Assembly: GCA_037178855.1 (NCBI GenBank)
Contig: JASJZC010000004.1
Span: 2,666,001-2,730,000 of the forward strand
Direction of reading: 5' to 3'
DNA length: 64,000 bases
Origin: Oscheius sp. JU75
Taxonomy: Eukaryota > Nematoda > Chromadorea > Rhabditida > Rhabditidae
Shown: piece by piece, positions 11,874 through 24,800 of the stretch
Position numbering within the stretch: the first letter of the stretch is position 1
Layout of the letters: the number at the start of each line of letters is the position of its first letter
Made by a program: the position numbers and the translations under genes
Notes under the pieces: model-generated
The model's input: only the letters and a program-made list of their open reading frames with translations
Told to the model about the DNA's origin: nothing
The model's database searches: none

Positions 11874-13700
11874 TTGCGCTGGGTAGCGCTAGAAGCAGTG
11901 AATGGTCTGTAAAGATACTGTACAATTAGGTTCGTCAATGAATGGAATACAGAAAGACACGCAAATAATGTATACTTTGGGAGAAAGAGAGTTTCAGTTT
12001 TCGGCGTGCAGCCGCCACATAAAACTGACGGCTTGAATGTCAATTGTTCGCGTTAATGATGGCTATAGATTTATTTCAAGCCATCCAGCATGTCAGATAT
12101 CTGAAAGAGGGACAGTTCCATTGTGCCTTGCTTCACAATGCTAATCGGATGAGCCAAAGTGGATTGTGCCGCTCTTTCCTTGGGGGCGAAAGGGCGAGAG
12201 GCACTCTCTCGTTAATTACGAGAAGACCTTTGTTTAGAACATTTCAAAAGTCTAAGAAACATTTGTTTGGTTTTAAGAGAAGACTGACTCTCATCTAATT
12301 GAACTCTTTTTGTAGCTTTTCTTTGTTTCCACATTTTCATATTAGTCTTACAGAATGAGCAAACTATTTTTAGACAAGATGAAAAATGAGGCAGTTATGG
12401 GTTGGCCGACGGAAGCAATTCATAGAAAACGGCAATCGCTACAGGAAAGATGGATTTTGACGGGGTGGAAGAGGAAGGAAAGAGAAGCTTTTATTGCTAT
12501 TTGCTGTAGAACGAATTGGATCCAGGAAATTGCAGACAAAAACAAATAGAGAGCTGGAGAGTAATGACTCTAAACACCGTTTCAGATGAGCATCTCTCTG
12601 ATTGTTAGGCTTTGTGTGCAATGAGAGTATTAGGCAGATCAGTTATGATAACCAGGTTAGGTATGTCCGGTTTATCGCAATTTGTTTATCCTGCCGGACC
12701 TCAAAACAAAGGGTAGAAATCTATGTGTGCGAGTGAATGTAGAGAAAAACAACGTTAGCTCAAATAATATTTCCCGCCAGAGCCAATTCAAAAAAGATAC
12801 GCAGCCACGTATTTATTTTCGTTCAGACGTGTAGTTTTCTATGTCGAACTAGGCTGTTCCCTTTTCCTAAACTTTTTCCTTCTTTTGTTTTGAATACTAT
12901 TACTCTTTGCTCTCAATAGCTGCAATGAAATCACGTTATTTTCCTGTCGAAATGGCTACCTTGCCAGCCTAATTAGCATCATTTAGTCAAAAACGCTAAA
13001 GAGCACCAATAACCAATAAATATGATTACCAAATCGTAAATTTGTTATAGGGAAATATCTAGCAGCAATAATAATTTCCAACTATGCTCGTTTCAACATC
13101 AAATCTGGCCAAAACCACCCAGCCTTGAAAGTTCAATATTCTCAGTCGTATAAGAATAATTCAGCCTTATGTGCTATTGCAAATAACTATATGAAGAAAG
13201 AAGAACATAGCAAAATGTTCCAAAGATAAGGTTCTCCGAGTTTCCTAGAGATGTCCTGTAAATGGACATTTATAAGAGCATGGCCGGAGCCCCCGAGACG
13301 AGAGTGAGAGTCTCTGCCCGCCCCTCGCCCTCTCCTACTCTCGTCACCTCCTCTGCATCTCTGCTCGCCGGCTAAAACGAATGTTGGACGATTGCCAAAC
13401 GATGTCTGTGCTCTAGCCGTACTTGATTCGAATGAGAATAGTCATCCAGATCTCATTCTGCCTTTTCTTTTTCTCCTGTGCTGCGGTTTTCTTTCCTAGC
13501 TCTTTCACCAAGGTCTGCGCTGATCGATCGCGGTTGTTCATGCTTACCATGGCTCATTACCCTTTTTTCTTCGCAGTTTTGCAAGACCCTTTTTTGCCAT
13601 AATTATAGTCAAGACCTTTACAACTATTTCCCTCGAAACTATGGACAGAAATCTTTCTTCGATTTTAATCTCAAAAACTAATCGGCTGATTACGTTGCAG
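11874..13700. other. Intergenic region between acy-1 and SPT6
   Basis: About 1.8 kb separates these two divergently transcribed genes. Short frames at 12044-12298, 12355-12549 and 13478-13681 show no domain or splice logic. An imperfect inverted repeat is present at 13297-13310 and 13332-13345 (12 of 14 bases pair), preceded by a TATAAG at about 13271. The rest appears to be AT-rich promoter or 5' leader sequence for both genes. Confidence 0.6.
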
Positions 13701-16700
13701 ATGGACTTTATCGATCACCAGGCAGAGGTATCTGACGGAGAGGGATCATCGGATACGTCGATCAACAACGATCAACCAAAACCGGGACAAAAGCGAAAAC
13801 AGAAAGAGAAAAACCGGAAAAAGCAGAAGAGACCACGGCGGATTGATAGCGAGTACTCTTTTGTTATTTTTTTTTTTTTTGCTAACTTGTAATTTAGTGA
13901 CGAAGAGGACGAAGATGATGATGAAGCACGTGCAGCAGAAGAGATGAAGGACTTCGTTGTGGACGAACTTCCAGTGGAGGAACACGATGAGGAAGCGTCG
14001 GAAAAATCGGAGAAGTCGGATAACGAAGAAGCGTTGGGAGAACTTGACGAGGATGACCTCGACCTGATCGAGGAAAATCTCGACAATGGCCAAAATCGAC
14101 GTGTCGTCGTGGAAACTTACGACTCTGACGAAGATCTCGACGATCGCACTGCCATCCAGAACAAGCTTTTCGCTCCGAATGTTAGTCTTTTTTCTAACTC
14201 CGAAAAATGTAATTGCAGGAAGATGATGAGGACTTCCCTAGTCGCCGCGTCGAAGATCGAGAAGAACCCCTCAGTGCTTCGGAAGAAGAAGGCAGTGAAG
14301 ATAATTTCATCGTGAATGAGTTCGACGGAGAGAAACAAAAACGGCGACGTCTTCAAAAACAGGAACGAATTCACATGCCAGTTGGGTAGAATTGCTGTTA
14401 TCTTTTTCTCAAAATTGGAATATTAGTGCTCTCGATGAAGCCCGTGAAGTATTCGGAGGCGACGATTTCGACTTCGACGGTTTTTACCAGGATCGTGAAG
14501 GAGAAGACGAAGATGAGGATGCTGAGCAGATTGTGGAGGATGAAGAGGACGATGAGGAACGAGAAGAAGACGAATACGGGGAGGCTATTCCGAGAAGACG
14601 TCGTCGTAAGAAGGTCGCTAACGAGGTCTCGATCATCGAGCAGATGGAACCGTCGGAGCTCGAACGTGGTTTCATGACGGCCATGGACAAGAAAATTATG
14701 CTCGAGGACAAGCCAGAGAGGTCTGTTCTGTTTTGTTTCCAAGCATATGATATCTGTTCCAGGTTTCAACTACGTCGCACGCCCGTGACGGAATGCGACG
14801 AAGCAGATCTCACCAACGAACAAAAATGGATCTACGATCTCGCCTTCCTGAGCGAAACTGCCTCTGACCAAGGCAAAAGATCAGTCAAATGCTTGAGAGA
14901 TCTCATCGACGATGGAAGTGAACACGGGTAATTGCCATATTTTTTTGCTCATAATTATGTTGTTTTGCAGCTCATATCGGACTAAAGAGAAAAGTGTCAA
15001 GGAAGCAATTAAGGAGGTTCTTCGCTGCATCCGTCTACAATTCTTCGAGCCTCCGTTCATCAAGCACTATCGCAAGGAGTTCCATCGCGGTTTGCTCACT
15101 TTGGACGAAATGTGGAGAATCTACGAGTTCGACGAAAAATGGTGTCATCTCCAGGAGAGAAAAAACAAAGTCATGGAATTGATGAGGAGAATGCAGACCT
15201 TCCAAATTGAGTCGCAAAGCGCCAAAAAAATTGTCTCCGAGCTCGACATCCATGAGTAAGCCTTTTTTTTTCTCCGATTATTCCGTCTTTCAGCCTGGTC
15301 AAAGTCCAAGACGAAGAGACCCTAGCCGACGTTTACTCCCAATTCCAACTGTATCACGGCAATGAAATCGGCAAAATGATGGAATGGGAAAAAATGAAAA
15401 AAGGCGAAGAGGAAGGCGGACTGAGTACAAAATATAAAGTTGGCTCAAAAACGGACCAGTATCAGGTACGGATAGAGTGCTCCTTGTCTAGAAATGACTT
15501 CAGTTTTTCATCGATAACGGCATTGCCGAGATGGCGAAACGTTTCGGTCTGACTGCACGCCAATTCGCAGAGAACATGGACTGGAAGAGACACGAAGTCG
15601 AACAGGATCCGATGTCGGTGGATGATGCTGCCACAGAATACATTTCTTCCGTTTTCCCAACAACCGACGATGTCATCAAGGCCGCATCTTTCATGGTGGC
15701 TAAAGAAATCAGCCGTCAGCCTGAGGCATGTTTTTATCCGCACAACAATAAGATCTCCTTGCAGGTGCGATCGAAAGTGCGTCGTGATTTCCGTCATCGC
15801 GCGACCATTTCTGTCCGTCCGACGAAAGTTGGTCGAGCTCAACTAGACGAGGCAAGTCCAATTTACAGCAAAAGGTACTTTCTGTCTCAGTCTACTCGTT
15901 GACTGATCTCTTTCAGATATCTCAAAGAAAAGCCGATCAAGGAGCTCAAAAATGACGACTTTCTTTACTTCTGGAAGCTGAAACAGGGAGGACTCCTCGA
16001 TGTTTCCATCGGATGTGACAGTGTTCATGAAATCAAAAACAAAGACACTCTTGCTGATGCAGTTCTATTGGAAGCTCCCTTCCGAAAAGTGCGCATGCTT
16101 ATTTGAAGATAACATCGAAAAAATAATTTATAGGACGATTACACAGAGCAGGGCGAGCATTGGAACAAAGTGCGCGAGGATGCCGTTAGAAAAGCAGTCA
16201 ACGAGATGCTCATCCCTTATCTAAAGACCGAACTCGAGACGAAGCTCCTCGAAGAGGCGAAGACATACGTGGCCGAGGTTCGTTCACTTGTCTCTTTTCA
16301 TCTAAATCTTCGTATTCTCTGAAAAATGTTTTGTTTAAACCTCTTCGCGCTGCTTTTTGAGTTCTTCCAATAGACGTTTGGTCTCTTCGACTTCTGCTCT
16401 GGCCGCGGCGGCGTGTTCTTGAGCTCTTTGCATCTCCTCCTTTAATTCGGCCAATTGAGCTTCTCTATCTGGTTTGGGAAGATCATCGGGAAGTTTTTTC
16501 ATAGCTCTGAATGAATTTGAATGAAAAATAGTCGTAGAGGACGCGAGGTGGCTCAAGCAAACAACAAATGACCGGTGGGGGAGGGAGGCATCAGCCGGTT
16601 AGATGTTGGCGTAACAGCATTGTGTAAAGCGGACATCTGGGGCGGTTTTGACTCGGTGAGAACTTTGTTTTTAGCAATGCAGTGCCGAGATTCGACGTCG

Positions 16701-19602
16701 GATCGAGAGCCAAGGATTCAAACCACATAACTATGGACACGCGATCGATGAGGACCATGAGTTCGCTCGACATGTAAATGTTATTGTTTGTTGATCATAT
16801 GGAATCAATTATAGGGCTCTATCCGTGTTATGGCCATTGCCTATCCAGATGATCATCTGGAAGCCAGTTTCGGAGCAATTGTTAACGAAGATGGCCAGGT
16901 GGTCGATTATGTTCGTCTCGTACATCTGCTCAAAAAGGATCGACATGACGATCAGAAACACCTCAAGGTATTGTGCTCAAGCACTTTTTTTAATCAGAAG
17001 TTTGTAGCAACAATCAATGGATTTTCTGAAAAAGATGATCGAACGCAAACGCCCCCATGTCGTGGCCCTTGTTGCCCGTGATTTGGAAGCGATCCGATTG
17101 AAGAAAGATATCGAAATTGCCGTAACCGATGTCGCCAGGGATGAAGGCATCGACATCCCGCCGGTGGTCTTTCTCGAATACGATACAGCAAAGGTCTACG
17201 CCGGTTCAAAGCTTGCCGTGGTTGGTTCTTCTCTTTTTTGTGTTTCTACTAGTCTTTAGACCGAATTCCCGGACTACCCAATCACTCTCCGCGCTGCTAT
17301 TTCTGCCGCCAGAACTCTCGTCGACCCCCTCATCGAAATGACAGCCTTGTTCAATCAAGACGAGGATATGATGTGTCTTGCTATGCATCCGCTCCAATCC
17401 GACGTGGACAAGAAAATGCTCAAAGAGGCCATCACCAAACAAATGGTCAATTCTGTCTGTGAAGTTGGCTGCGACATTAACAGGTATTTTTTCTTTCATA
17501 AAGTGGATAAGAATTGTTCCCACTATGTTAGCCAACGATTTTGAACTTCATTTTGTTGGATCGATGATGGGATAAAGCAGTTTCTGTGAAAACCAAGACC
17601 AAATCATTTTGCATTTGTCTAGTTACTAACGGGCACATTTTCAGATGCATCGAGAACAGTCACGACACGAACATGATCCAGTTCATCGCCGGTCTCGGTC
17701 CAAGAAAAGCCTTCAATTTGATTCGAGAAATTCGCCAGACGACACAGGTTCTAGGCAGTCGAACAAATCTCGTCACCCATTCGAAAATGGGCCCGAAAGT
17801 TTTCATGAACTGTGCCGGTTTCATCAAAATCGATCTGAGCAGAGTAAGAGTTTTCGTATTCTTGACTATTCTCTTTTCAGTTGACGGATCGGGCTGAGGA
17901 GTATGTGGAGGTATTGGACTCGTCCAGAATCCATCCCGAAACTTACGAATGGGCTCGCAAAATGGCTGTTGACGCGTTGGAAGTTGATGACAATGCGGAT
18001 CCTCAGGCGGCAATTGAAGAGCTGATGAATGCGCCAGAGAGACTAAAAGATCTCGATCTTGAAGCGTTTGCCGATGAGTTGGACAGACAAGGATTTGGAG
18101 AGAAGAGAGCCACTCTTTACGATATTAACGACGAGCTTCAAAACAAATATAAGGATCACAGACGCGAATACGAACAGATGTCCTTGACAGTAAGCTTCTA
18201 GTCTTTTCATTCCAATTATAAGTTTATTTAGGAACTTCAGGAAGTTCTCACAAAAGAAATGAAAGACATGTTGAACGCAGGAAAACTCGTTCAAGGAGTG
18301 GTCATGGGAGTTCAACATCGTCGTCTGAAAGATTCGGATCGTGAAGCGACGGATCGTGTGCCGATAAGGGAGGAGACTTCGAGTGGACAAAGCTGGGTCT
18401 GTCAGTTCTGTTTTGAGAAGAAGGCGACACCCCAAGAAGTCTATGATCATATTGCTCAAGAGGTTCGTCATTATAGTTCCAGCTTTCAAATTGTTCGTTT
18501 TAGGATCCCAGAAAAGGTGGCTGTGCTGGTGTTCCTGTTGGTATTAAGGTTCGTCTCGACTGTGGATTCATCGGATTCGTTCCAAATAAGAACCTCAGCG
18601 ATGATCCGAAATCGTTCAAACATCCGCTCGAACGAGTTCAAATCGGAAGAATGATCTGGTGTCGAGTGATAACAGTTGAAGTCGAGAAACTCAGTTGTCT
18701 CCTCACGTGCAAATCGTCAGATCTACGAAATGAAGACTCTTCCGAGAAAGATCGGTACGTTTATGGCAGTAGTTCATCCTTCAAGTTGTTTTAGCTATTG
18801 GGACATTGACGCTGAGGAAGAAGACAAAGCAAATGACGCTCTGGAGCGACGAAGACAGACGGATTCTGGCGGTGTTGTCAAACGCGTCATTCAGCATTCC
18901 GCCTTCCAGAACATTTCCTATCATGACGCTCAACGACAGCTCTCTAAAGCCGATCAGGTATTTAATTGATTGGTAACAAAACTTCCAAAATTTCAGGGTG
19001 AATGCATAATTCGGCCGTCTTCAAAATCGGCGGATCGTCTAACTGCTACGTGGAAAGTGACGGACGGCGTCTATGCCAACGTTGAAATCCAAGAACAGGA
19101 CAAGGAACAGCTGTTCACTCTCGGAAAAAGGTTAATCATTGGTGGAGAAGAATTCGAGGACTTGAACGAAATAATTGCTCGTCACATCCAGCCGATGGCA
19201 GCCCATGCGAGAGAGATTATCTTCAACAAGTACTATCAGGATGGTATTTATGCCGAAGATATCGGTGATGTGGAGAAACGTCTTCGCGAAGAAAGGAAAA
19301 AGAATCCGGGTCGTACTCCCTATTGTCTGACACCGGCTGTCAAGTATCCGGGCAAATTCATGCTCTCTTTTGCTCATCCTAAATTCGCCAAGATACTCCA
19401 CGAATACATGACAGGTTGGTTCTTTTAGTTTAGTTAAAAAATGTAATTTCAGTTACACCGGACGGCATTCGTTTCCGACAAAGAATTCACGCCTCTTTCG
19501 ACAATCTCATCATTTGGTTCAAGGCCAATTGGAACGACATTCCTAGTCTAGGTGAGACCTTTTTCCGTTATAATCTAGGTAACAATTTCAGGCTACCGCT
19601 AG
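13701..19602 (+). CDS. emb-5: Transcription elongation factor and histone chaperone SPT6
   Basis: SPT6 travels with elongating RNA polymerase II and reassembles nucleosomes. The start ATG sits immediately after a 3' splice site (gttgcag), consistent with trans-splicing. In order: an acidic N-terminus of roughly 300 residues with the IWS1/Spn1-binding motif [13 protein letters not shown]; the helical core; a YqgF-like domain opening [13 protein letters not shown]; the helix-hairpin-helix [14 protein letters not shown]; the block [17 protein letters not shown] ([14 protein letters not shown]); an S1 domain ([20 protein letters not shown]); and the tandem SH2 with [18 protein letters not shown] estimate about 1,490 residues over more than 20 exons. 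The protein ends DIPSLGYR soon after the second SH2, without the long Thr/Pro tail of vertebrate SPT6. The exon 16675-16759 ([15 protein letters not shown]) follows a 397-nt intron holding an antisense reading frame. Confidence 0.95.
16335..16502 (-). CDS. Putative 55-aa coiled-coil microprotein antisense in an SPT6 intron
   Basis: Inside the 397-nt SPT6 intron (16278-16674), the minus strand encodes [20 protein letters not shown] and then a continuous acidic/basic heptad-like helix ([20 protein letters not shown]), ending REEV at 16335. Composition, codon choice (GAA/GAG, AAG, GCC) and lack of low-complexity artefact look like true coding sequence, and SPT6 introns elsewhere in this gene are mostly 36-55 nt, so this one is unusually long. 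A 3' splice signal (attcattcag) lies 4 nt before the ATG, which would allow trans-splicing or an upstream exon. No homologue comes to mind. It could alternatively be the last exon of a longer gene or a fossil fragment. Confidence 0.5.
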   Translation of the reverse strand: MKKLPDDLPKPDREAQLAELKEEMQRAQEHAAAARAEVEETKRLLEELKKQREEV

Positions 19603-19772
19603 TCGTTCTCTTCACCTGACGGCTTCAAAACTCACCATTTTTCTGTCAAAGTTCCTCTATTTTTCTAGTATTGTACGTGTTTTAACGGGCTCCATCTGTC
19701 TTCCATCCTGTCTGTTATTCCCAGTGTTAAAAAGAGTTCATAATGAATCTCGGAGAAGTCTATCTTCTCTTT

Positions 19773-21877
19773 CTACAAAACGTCGTTTTTTGATTCTTCT
19801 GCTCGTTTATGAAGTTCTTTCAGACGCAGAGAACCTTCCTCCATTGTGTACCTGAGCGAGTTTCGTCGATCGCTCAAATTCCGAGACGAAAAAGTCTTTC
19901 GTGGGGCTAGACCGATGATAGAGGCAGAGCGACTAATAAATCCGTGAGATGGCTTCTCGGAGACGTCCTCTCTGAAAGCTTTTGTTACAGCATACACTAT
20001 TTATTAATAATCAAAAAGACTTACGGATTGACTGGGACAATTCTCTCCCTGAGCGTTGCGAGGTTTGCAGAACTGCCTAGTGGCACCATCCTCACTTGAC
20101 TGACTGATGTCGGAAGTCTGCAATTTCATTTACCTGATCAAAATATTATTTTACTTGATGTGAGCAAGAGATCCCTCCCTAGCCCGATATTTTCTCAGTT
20201 GCGCCGTTTCCTCCGTGTAAAGAGGAACCCATTGATCGTCCCAGAAGGCGTCTTTCTTCAGTTCTGGCGTCTTACCATAACCGTCGTCCACAATTTTGAG
20301 TCCCATCTGAACAAGTCCTTCTTGTTTCGAGCTCTACTCACAGCTATATTTCGGTCAATGAGGATGTTTGTCTCGAAGTCGCTGAAAGAGATTATTCAAT
20401 TGAAAACAAAACTCACTCGTCGTCCTCTCCCCACGGATTCAAAAGGGTCTCCGACACTTTCAGCCATCCCATGTAGAAAAGAAATTGAATACTGGTCATG
20501 AAGGGGAAGATCAGATCAATCTAGAGCCTGTTTTTCAAATAGGACGAAGTTACATTATCGTTGGACAGAGAAAACTCTCCGACGAACTGACGAGCAACGA
20601 CGCAAACCAAAAAATACATGTGGACGGCGAGACAGACGATGGTTGGATAGATCTAGTTCATCTTGAAGAAACTTTTCAAAAGTCATTACCATCGGCAGAG
20701 GTACCCAGTCGTAGTTACAAAGCCATGCGAGGTCAGTACGAAACTTTTTCACCTCCTGAAAAACGTTGTTCCTATTTAAAGAGAGGTGTAAGGATGTGGT
20801 CACAACTGTTTGGATTGGCCAAGTTAACGCGATGGCGCAGTGGCAAGCGGCGCGCTGTGACAATCGAGCGGAGAAGGGTTCGAGTTTCAAGTCAATGATG
20901 AACGCTCATGCACCACTCTTACGGATAGTGCGGAAAATATTGAGAGAAAGACACTGAGGCTTTTTTTCTTTTGTGGTTGATTGATTACCTCGGATAAAAT
21001 GGTGACGTAGTAGTCTCCCTCGATGAGTCCTTCCTTCCTAGCACTAAAAGAGTTTAAATTAGAGTGGAAAACCCACTTGTAGATGAGACTCCACGCCCAA
21101 TTGAACGGGAGAAAGTACTTGTTGTAATTGTACTGAATCTGGTCAAAGTTCTCTTTCTCATGAGGCATCATGAAACCTAAAACAAAGATCAGAGTATGAC
21201 AGAGAAACACCTGCTGCGACAAGACAATCCAGCGTTGGAAATCGTTTTCTACATCTCATTGACAGATCCCGGAATACCAGTACCTAGATAATAGTATTGT
21301 CAAACATTTTTTTGAACTACCTGAGTCAACTGACTGTATCTGACTATGTTCCTTCTGTACTGCCTGGACCGTTCCGAGTCGCCTCTCACGTAAAGAGCTG
21401 TCATAAGAGCAATACTAAAACTGTTACAGGCCATTTTACAAAAACTAATATACTTGTCCATCCAGCCAATAATGTTGTAGAGGTACCAGAAACGGAAGAG
21501 GACGCCGGCCACGAAGAATCCTAAACTTGAAACTTGCTCTGTAGTCAAATAACTGAACCCAGCATCAGATCCAGTGGTATGTATTTCAGCCGAGAGTCCG
21601 TGTACTCCACTATGGTCGCAAACACTCTAAACCAAGAGTGACAGTTTCAAAGTCATTTACTCTTGTTGTTCAGTGGTCAGAAGAAATCGAAAGATTCCGG
21701 AGACAAAAAAGTAAAGGATGAGAAAGACACTATATTGAACCCAAATGGCCTTCCAGACGGATCCATCCCATCTAGAGAAACTATTGGACTCTTCTTATAG
21801 GGGAGTAACCTGAAGAAGAGCTGGATGAACGTCCACGGATGGGAGGTCGAAACGGATAGATTATAGGCAACAGTCAT
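19773..21877 (-). CDS. Bestrophin chloride channel
   Basis: Bestrophins are pentameric calcium-activated anion channels of the plasma membrane. The N-terminus [10 protein letters not shown], then [15 protein letters not shown], matches the family opening. The pore and signature region is present as [19 protein letters not shown], and the calcium-clasp region near the end of the conserved domain is [18 protein letters not shown] followed by [18 protein letters not shown]. The C-terminal tail is Ser-rich and ends at 19773. The exon join ILSE/EVKKFRT crosses a 233-nt intron (20756-20988) that holds a tRNA-like sequence; the other introns are about 40 nt. The gene converges with SPT6, 170 nt between stops. 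Nematodes have many bestrophins and I cannot say which paralogue this is. Confidence 0.9.
20826..20898 (+). repeat. tRNA-like (pol III promoter-like) element, probably a SINE head or decayed tRNA
   Basis: A sequence matching a tRNA A-box (TGGCGCAGTGG at 20833-20843) is followed at tRNA spacing by a B-box-like GGGTTCGAGTT (20876-20886). The D-stem GCGC can pair, but the acceptor arms (20826-20832 and 20891-20897) do not pair and the T-stem closes poorly, so it is not a working tRNA. It lies antisense within the bestrophin intron 20756-20988 and accounts for much of the extra length. Confidence 0.5.
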
Positions 21878-24800
21878 AGATTGTATGCAACAGTCGACTG
21901 GCAGTCAGACCACGCGCATGCAAATCGAACGATCTTCATGAAAACGGCCGAGTTAATCTACTCAAATGACCGCCGGTTCGATGGAATGAACTACTGTTTT
22001 GCAAAGTATAATACTTCGTAGAAGTTTTTAAGATTTAGTAAGTCTTCATTTACGACGGTATCGAAGGGACTTTTTAGATTGGGTCCCTTGCCGCTCCGAT
22101 GGCTCGAACCTGTTCATTGCCGTCCAATCTTGCCGCTCTTCAGGAATCAAAAAAACTACCAATTAGGCAAACAAACTTGACTGTAAGCAATTTGAAGAAC
22201 TATATGGAGAATTCTTGTCAAGTCCTTTTCAACTTCAGTTCGACTTATTAGATCTTGTCAGGAACTCGCTTGTCTTTTGGTGCCATTTGTTCCCGAGTGC
22301 TCCAACTGTCCGGACGTCTGTCAAAACACAGTCAACTTCGATGTCTAAGTCCTAAACGAAGAGTCAACATCGAACACAAGGCAACTTCAGAAGATCGTTT
22401 GGATATGTGCGTTGTCCGGATAGTTGCGTTTCAGTTGATCATTTGCTGAATCTGTCGATTGCTCACGAAAATATTTCTTCTCCTTGTTTAAATCATCCAA
22501 AAACAGCCATCAAGAACATACATCTTCAGGTTCTATGCTGTGAAGTTGTTTCGATACTAGCTTTCTGATTTGCACTGCGAGGGTGTGTTCACCAGATGGT
22601 CTGAAAACTAACAGGAGAAACATTTGTAGTGTGGTTTTATTTTGATCGTGTTTTAGAACTCTCAACGACTAGTTTTCACCCACCTCGACACCACGTCTGT
22701 CTAATACCTAATTTACGCCCTTCAAAGAGAACATAACCGCAGCCCGATGCGGCCCTTAGGCTAAAGACTGAGGTTCTCAGATCTGTGTTACTCGCGACTA
22801 CCACAGATTCCAGTCGAGGTAAGAGAAGAAGGGAAAGAAAGTCAATGCAAAAGTGGGGTAGAAGTTTTGGAAAAGTGGAGCTGAGAGTGAGAGAAAGGAA
22901 TCAAAAGACATTGTGAAAGTAACTCAACTTTTTGGAGAAAATGGAAATACCTGACCTGAGAGTGAGTAGCAGCTGGAGGTTTCGGGGGCAAGTGGTTCCA
23001 AAAGACAAGCGAGTTCCTGACAAGATCTGGCAAGTCAAAGTGAAGTTGGAAATGCTTGACAAATATTGTTCGCTTTCAAACCAAGTGTTCTCTTTATCAA
23101 TCGAGGTTGAGGAAGGATTATCATCTAGTTAGTAGTCGACAAAAGGTTGATACCAAAGTAGCGGAATAAAGTTTATCGATCACAGATGATATACTTATTG
23201 GTGTGACTTACTAATCGAATACATATCTACTTGAGGCAAATTAGTTTGTCCCATTTAAAGATTGTTCGAAGACTGGACTAAAGGAAGTGTAATAGAGTCC
23301 ACCGAGTAAGTTTCTTTAATATTGTTCTTTGTTACTTCAATATGAAGACCCGGTTCTTCCGGATGTTTTATCGATCTCGCTACATTTGTTTTCGTCCATT
23401 ATTACAATTGGAATGCATTCGTGCGAATGTTTATTTTAGTGAACATTAGGGTTCCAGTCCTCCAGCCAAACCACACAAACAGTCCTTGAAATCCTCATTT
23501 TGGTTACCTCGAGTTTCACTTGTCCTTCGTCAAGTGACCGCTCGATCGTCGTCCCTCTGACTCCCACCGAAAAACTCGAGAGGTCTTTCCTCCTCTTCAT
23601 CAGTGATCTCATCTTCAAATCCATGCAATTACGACAGAGTTTCTTCCAAAAAATGGTGCAAAGTAGCGTGGAATCTGGAAACAGGTCTGATTCACCTCCT
23701 TTCATACTTTTATTTGCTGAAGGTCACAACATCGACGACCTTCAGTCTCTTTTCATTAGCTCTGTTTATAGTGCTTCAAATCTCTTTTTCGAAATTAACG
23801 CAAAGAACAAGACGGACTGAGAGGGAGTAGGGTCTCGTGGCAGTGGGAGTATAAAAGGTGCAAACTTTTACCATTATATCGCGTATCATCAAAGCAGCTC
23901 TAGCGATTCTTGACCAGCCAGCCTCAGTAAGGATCAAAGTGACGAAGAGTGGAAGTCCTTTCTTTTCATTGGCGAGCCTCGACCGATTTGATTAGGACCT
24001 CTCGCAACACCTTCTGAATGTCTCCGGCTATTCCCGGTCGTTGACTCTCAGCCATCACCTCCTTCTAATTTTCTCTATTTTGGGCTATAAACGGCTTGCA
24101 CAAATGACGTAGCGGAAGCAGTGCAGGAACTCGGATGGCGGGAACGAGTTTCAACCTTCACTTTGCTACTTTGCTTTCAAAGGTTCCTAAGTGGATCTCG
24201 ATCATCTTGTTTGCTGAGTCCAATATCCCATCCAGCGCTCTTTTACCTATATATTTCTTCTCGAACTATCACATTGTTAATTTCGGAATCTTCTCAAAAT
24301 TCCGACAAGAAACTTCCAATGGAAAGAAACGTTCCTGCAAATGTTTGTTCTTTTGAACCGCTTAGTCAGTCTCTCATTTGTCCGATGGGAGCAGTTAGTC
24401 TTCCGTTGACTGACACCTGGAATGCGTGGAGTGAATGATTCGAAGATTAGAGAAGAACCTTCACTCCAGACTATCCCTTCCAAACTCCTATTTCGAGAAA
24501 CAAGCCTCTACCGGAAGGCTCATGACGGGATCTCGCCCACTTCCAGGAATTTTATAAACAGACTCTCAAGATGTAAAGTTCAATTAGAGCACTGTGATTA
24601 ACCTCGAAATTAGACCACTTTCCAAGAGTACACGCTATAGTTAGCTAGGGTCGAAAGGATATATAAGGTTTTCTAATCGAGTCAGAACAACTTTTAGTGT
24701 AGAAGTTGGGTTCCCACGCCTTCGTGACAAAACATGACACCTTGGACAGCAGAGACTAATTGAGAAAGATTCGTGGAAAAGAGTCTTCTTAATTAGAGAT

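Noticed and set aside
12044-12549. Two plus-strand frames in the acy-1/SPT6 gap
   Set aside because: No domain, splice or composition support; frames of this length are expected by chance.
13746-14711. Ser-rich minus-strand frames opposite the SPT6 N-terminus
   Set aside because: They are mirror images of the GA-rich acidic coding sequence of SPT6.
16591-16773. Second minus-strand frame near the SPT6 intron
   Set aside because: It overlaps the genuine SPT6 exon 16675-16759 and has no coding character of its own.
20826-20898. Functional tRNA gene
   Set aside because: A and B boxes are present but the acceptor stem cannot form and the T-stem is weak.
22080-22560. Possible decayed F-box/LRR gene (segments such as DHLLNLSIAHENIS)
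   Set aside because: Frame breaks and no recognisable F-box; similarity to the F-box gene at 2011 is too slight to claim.
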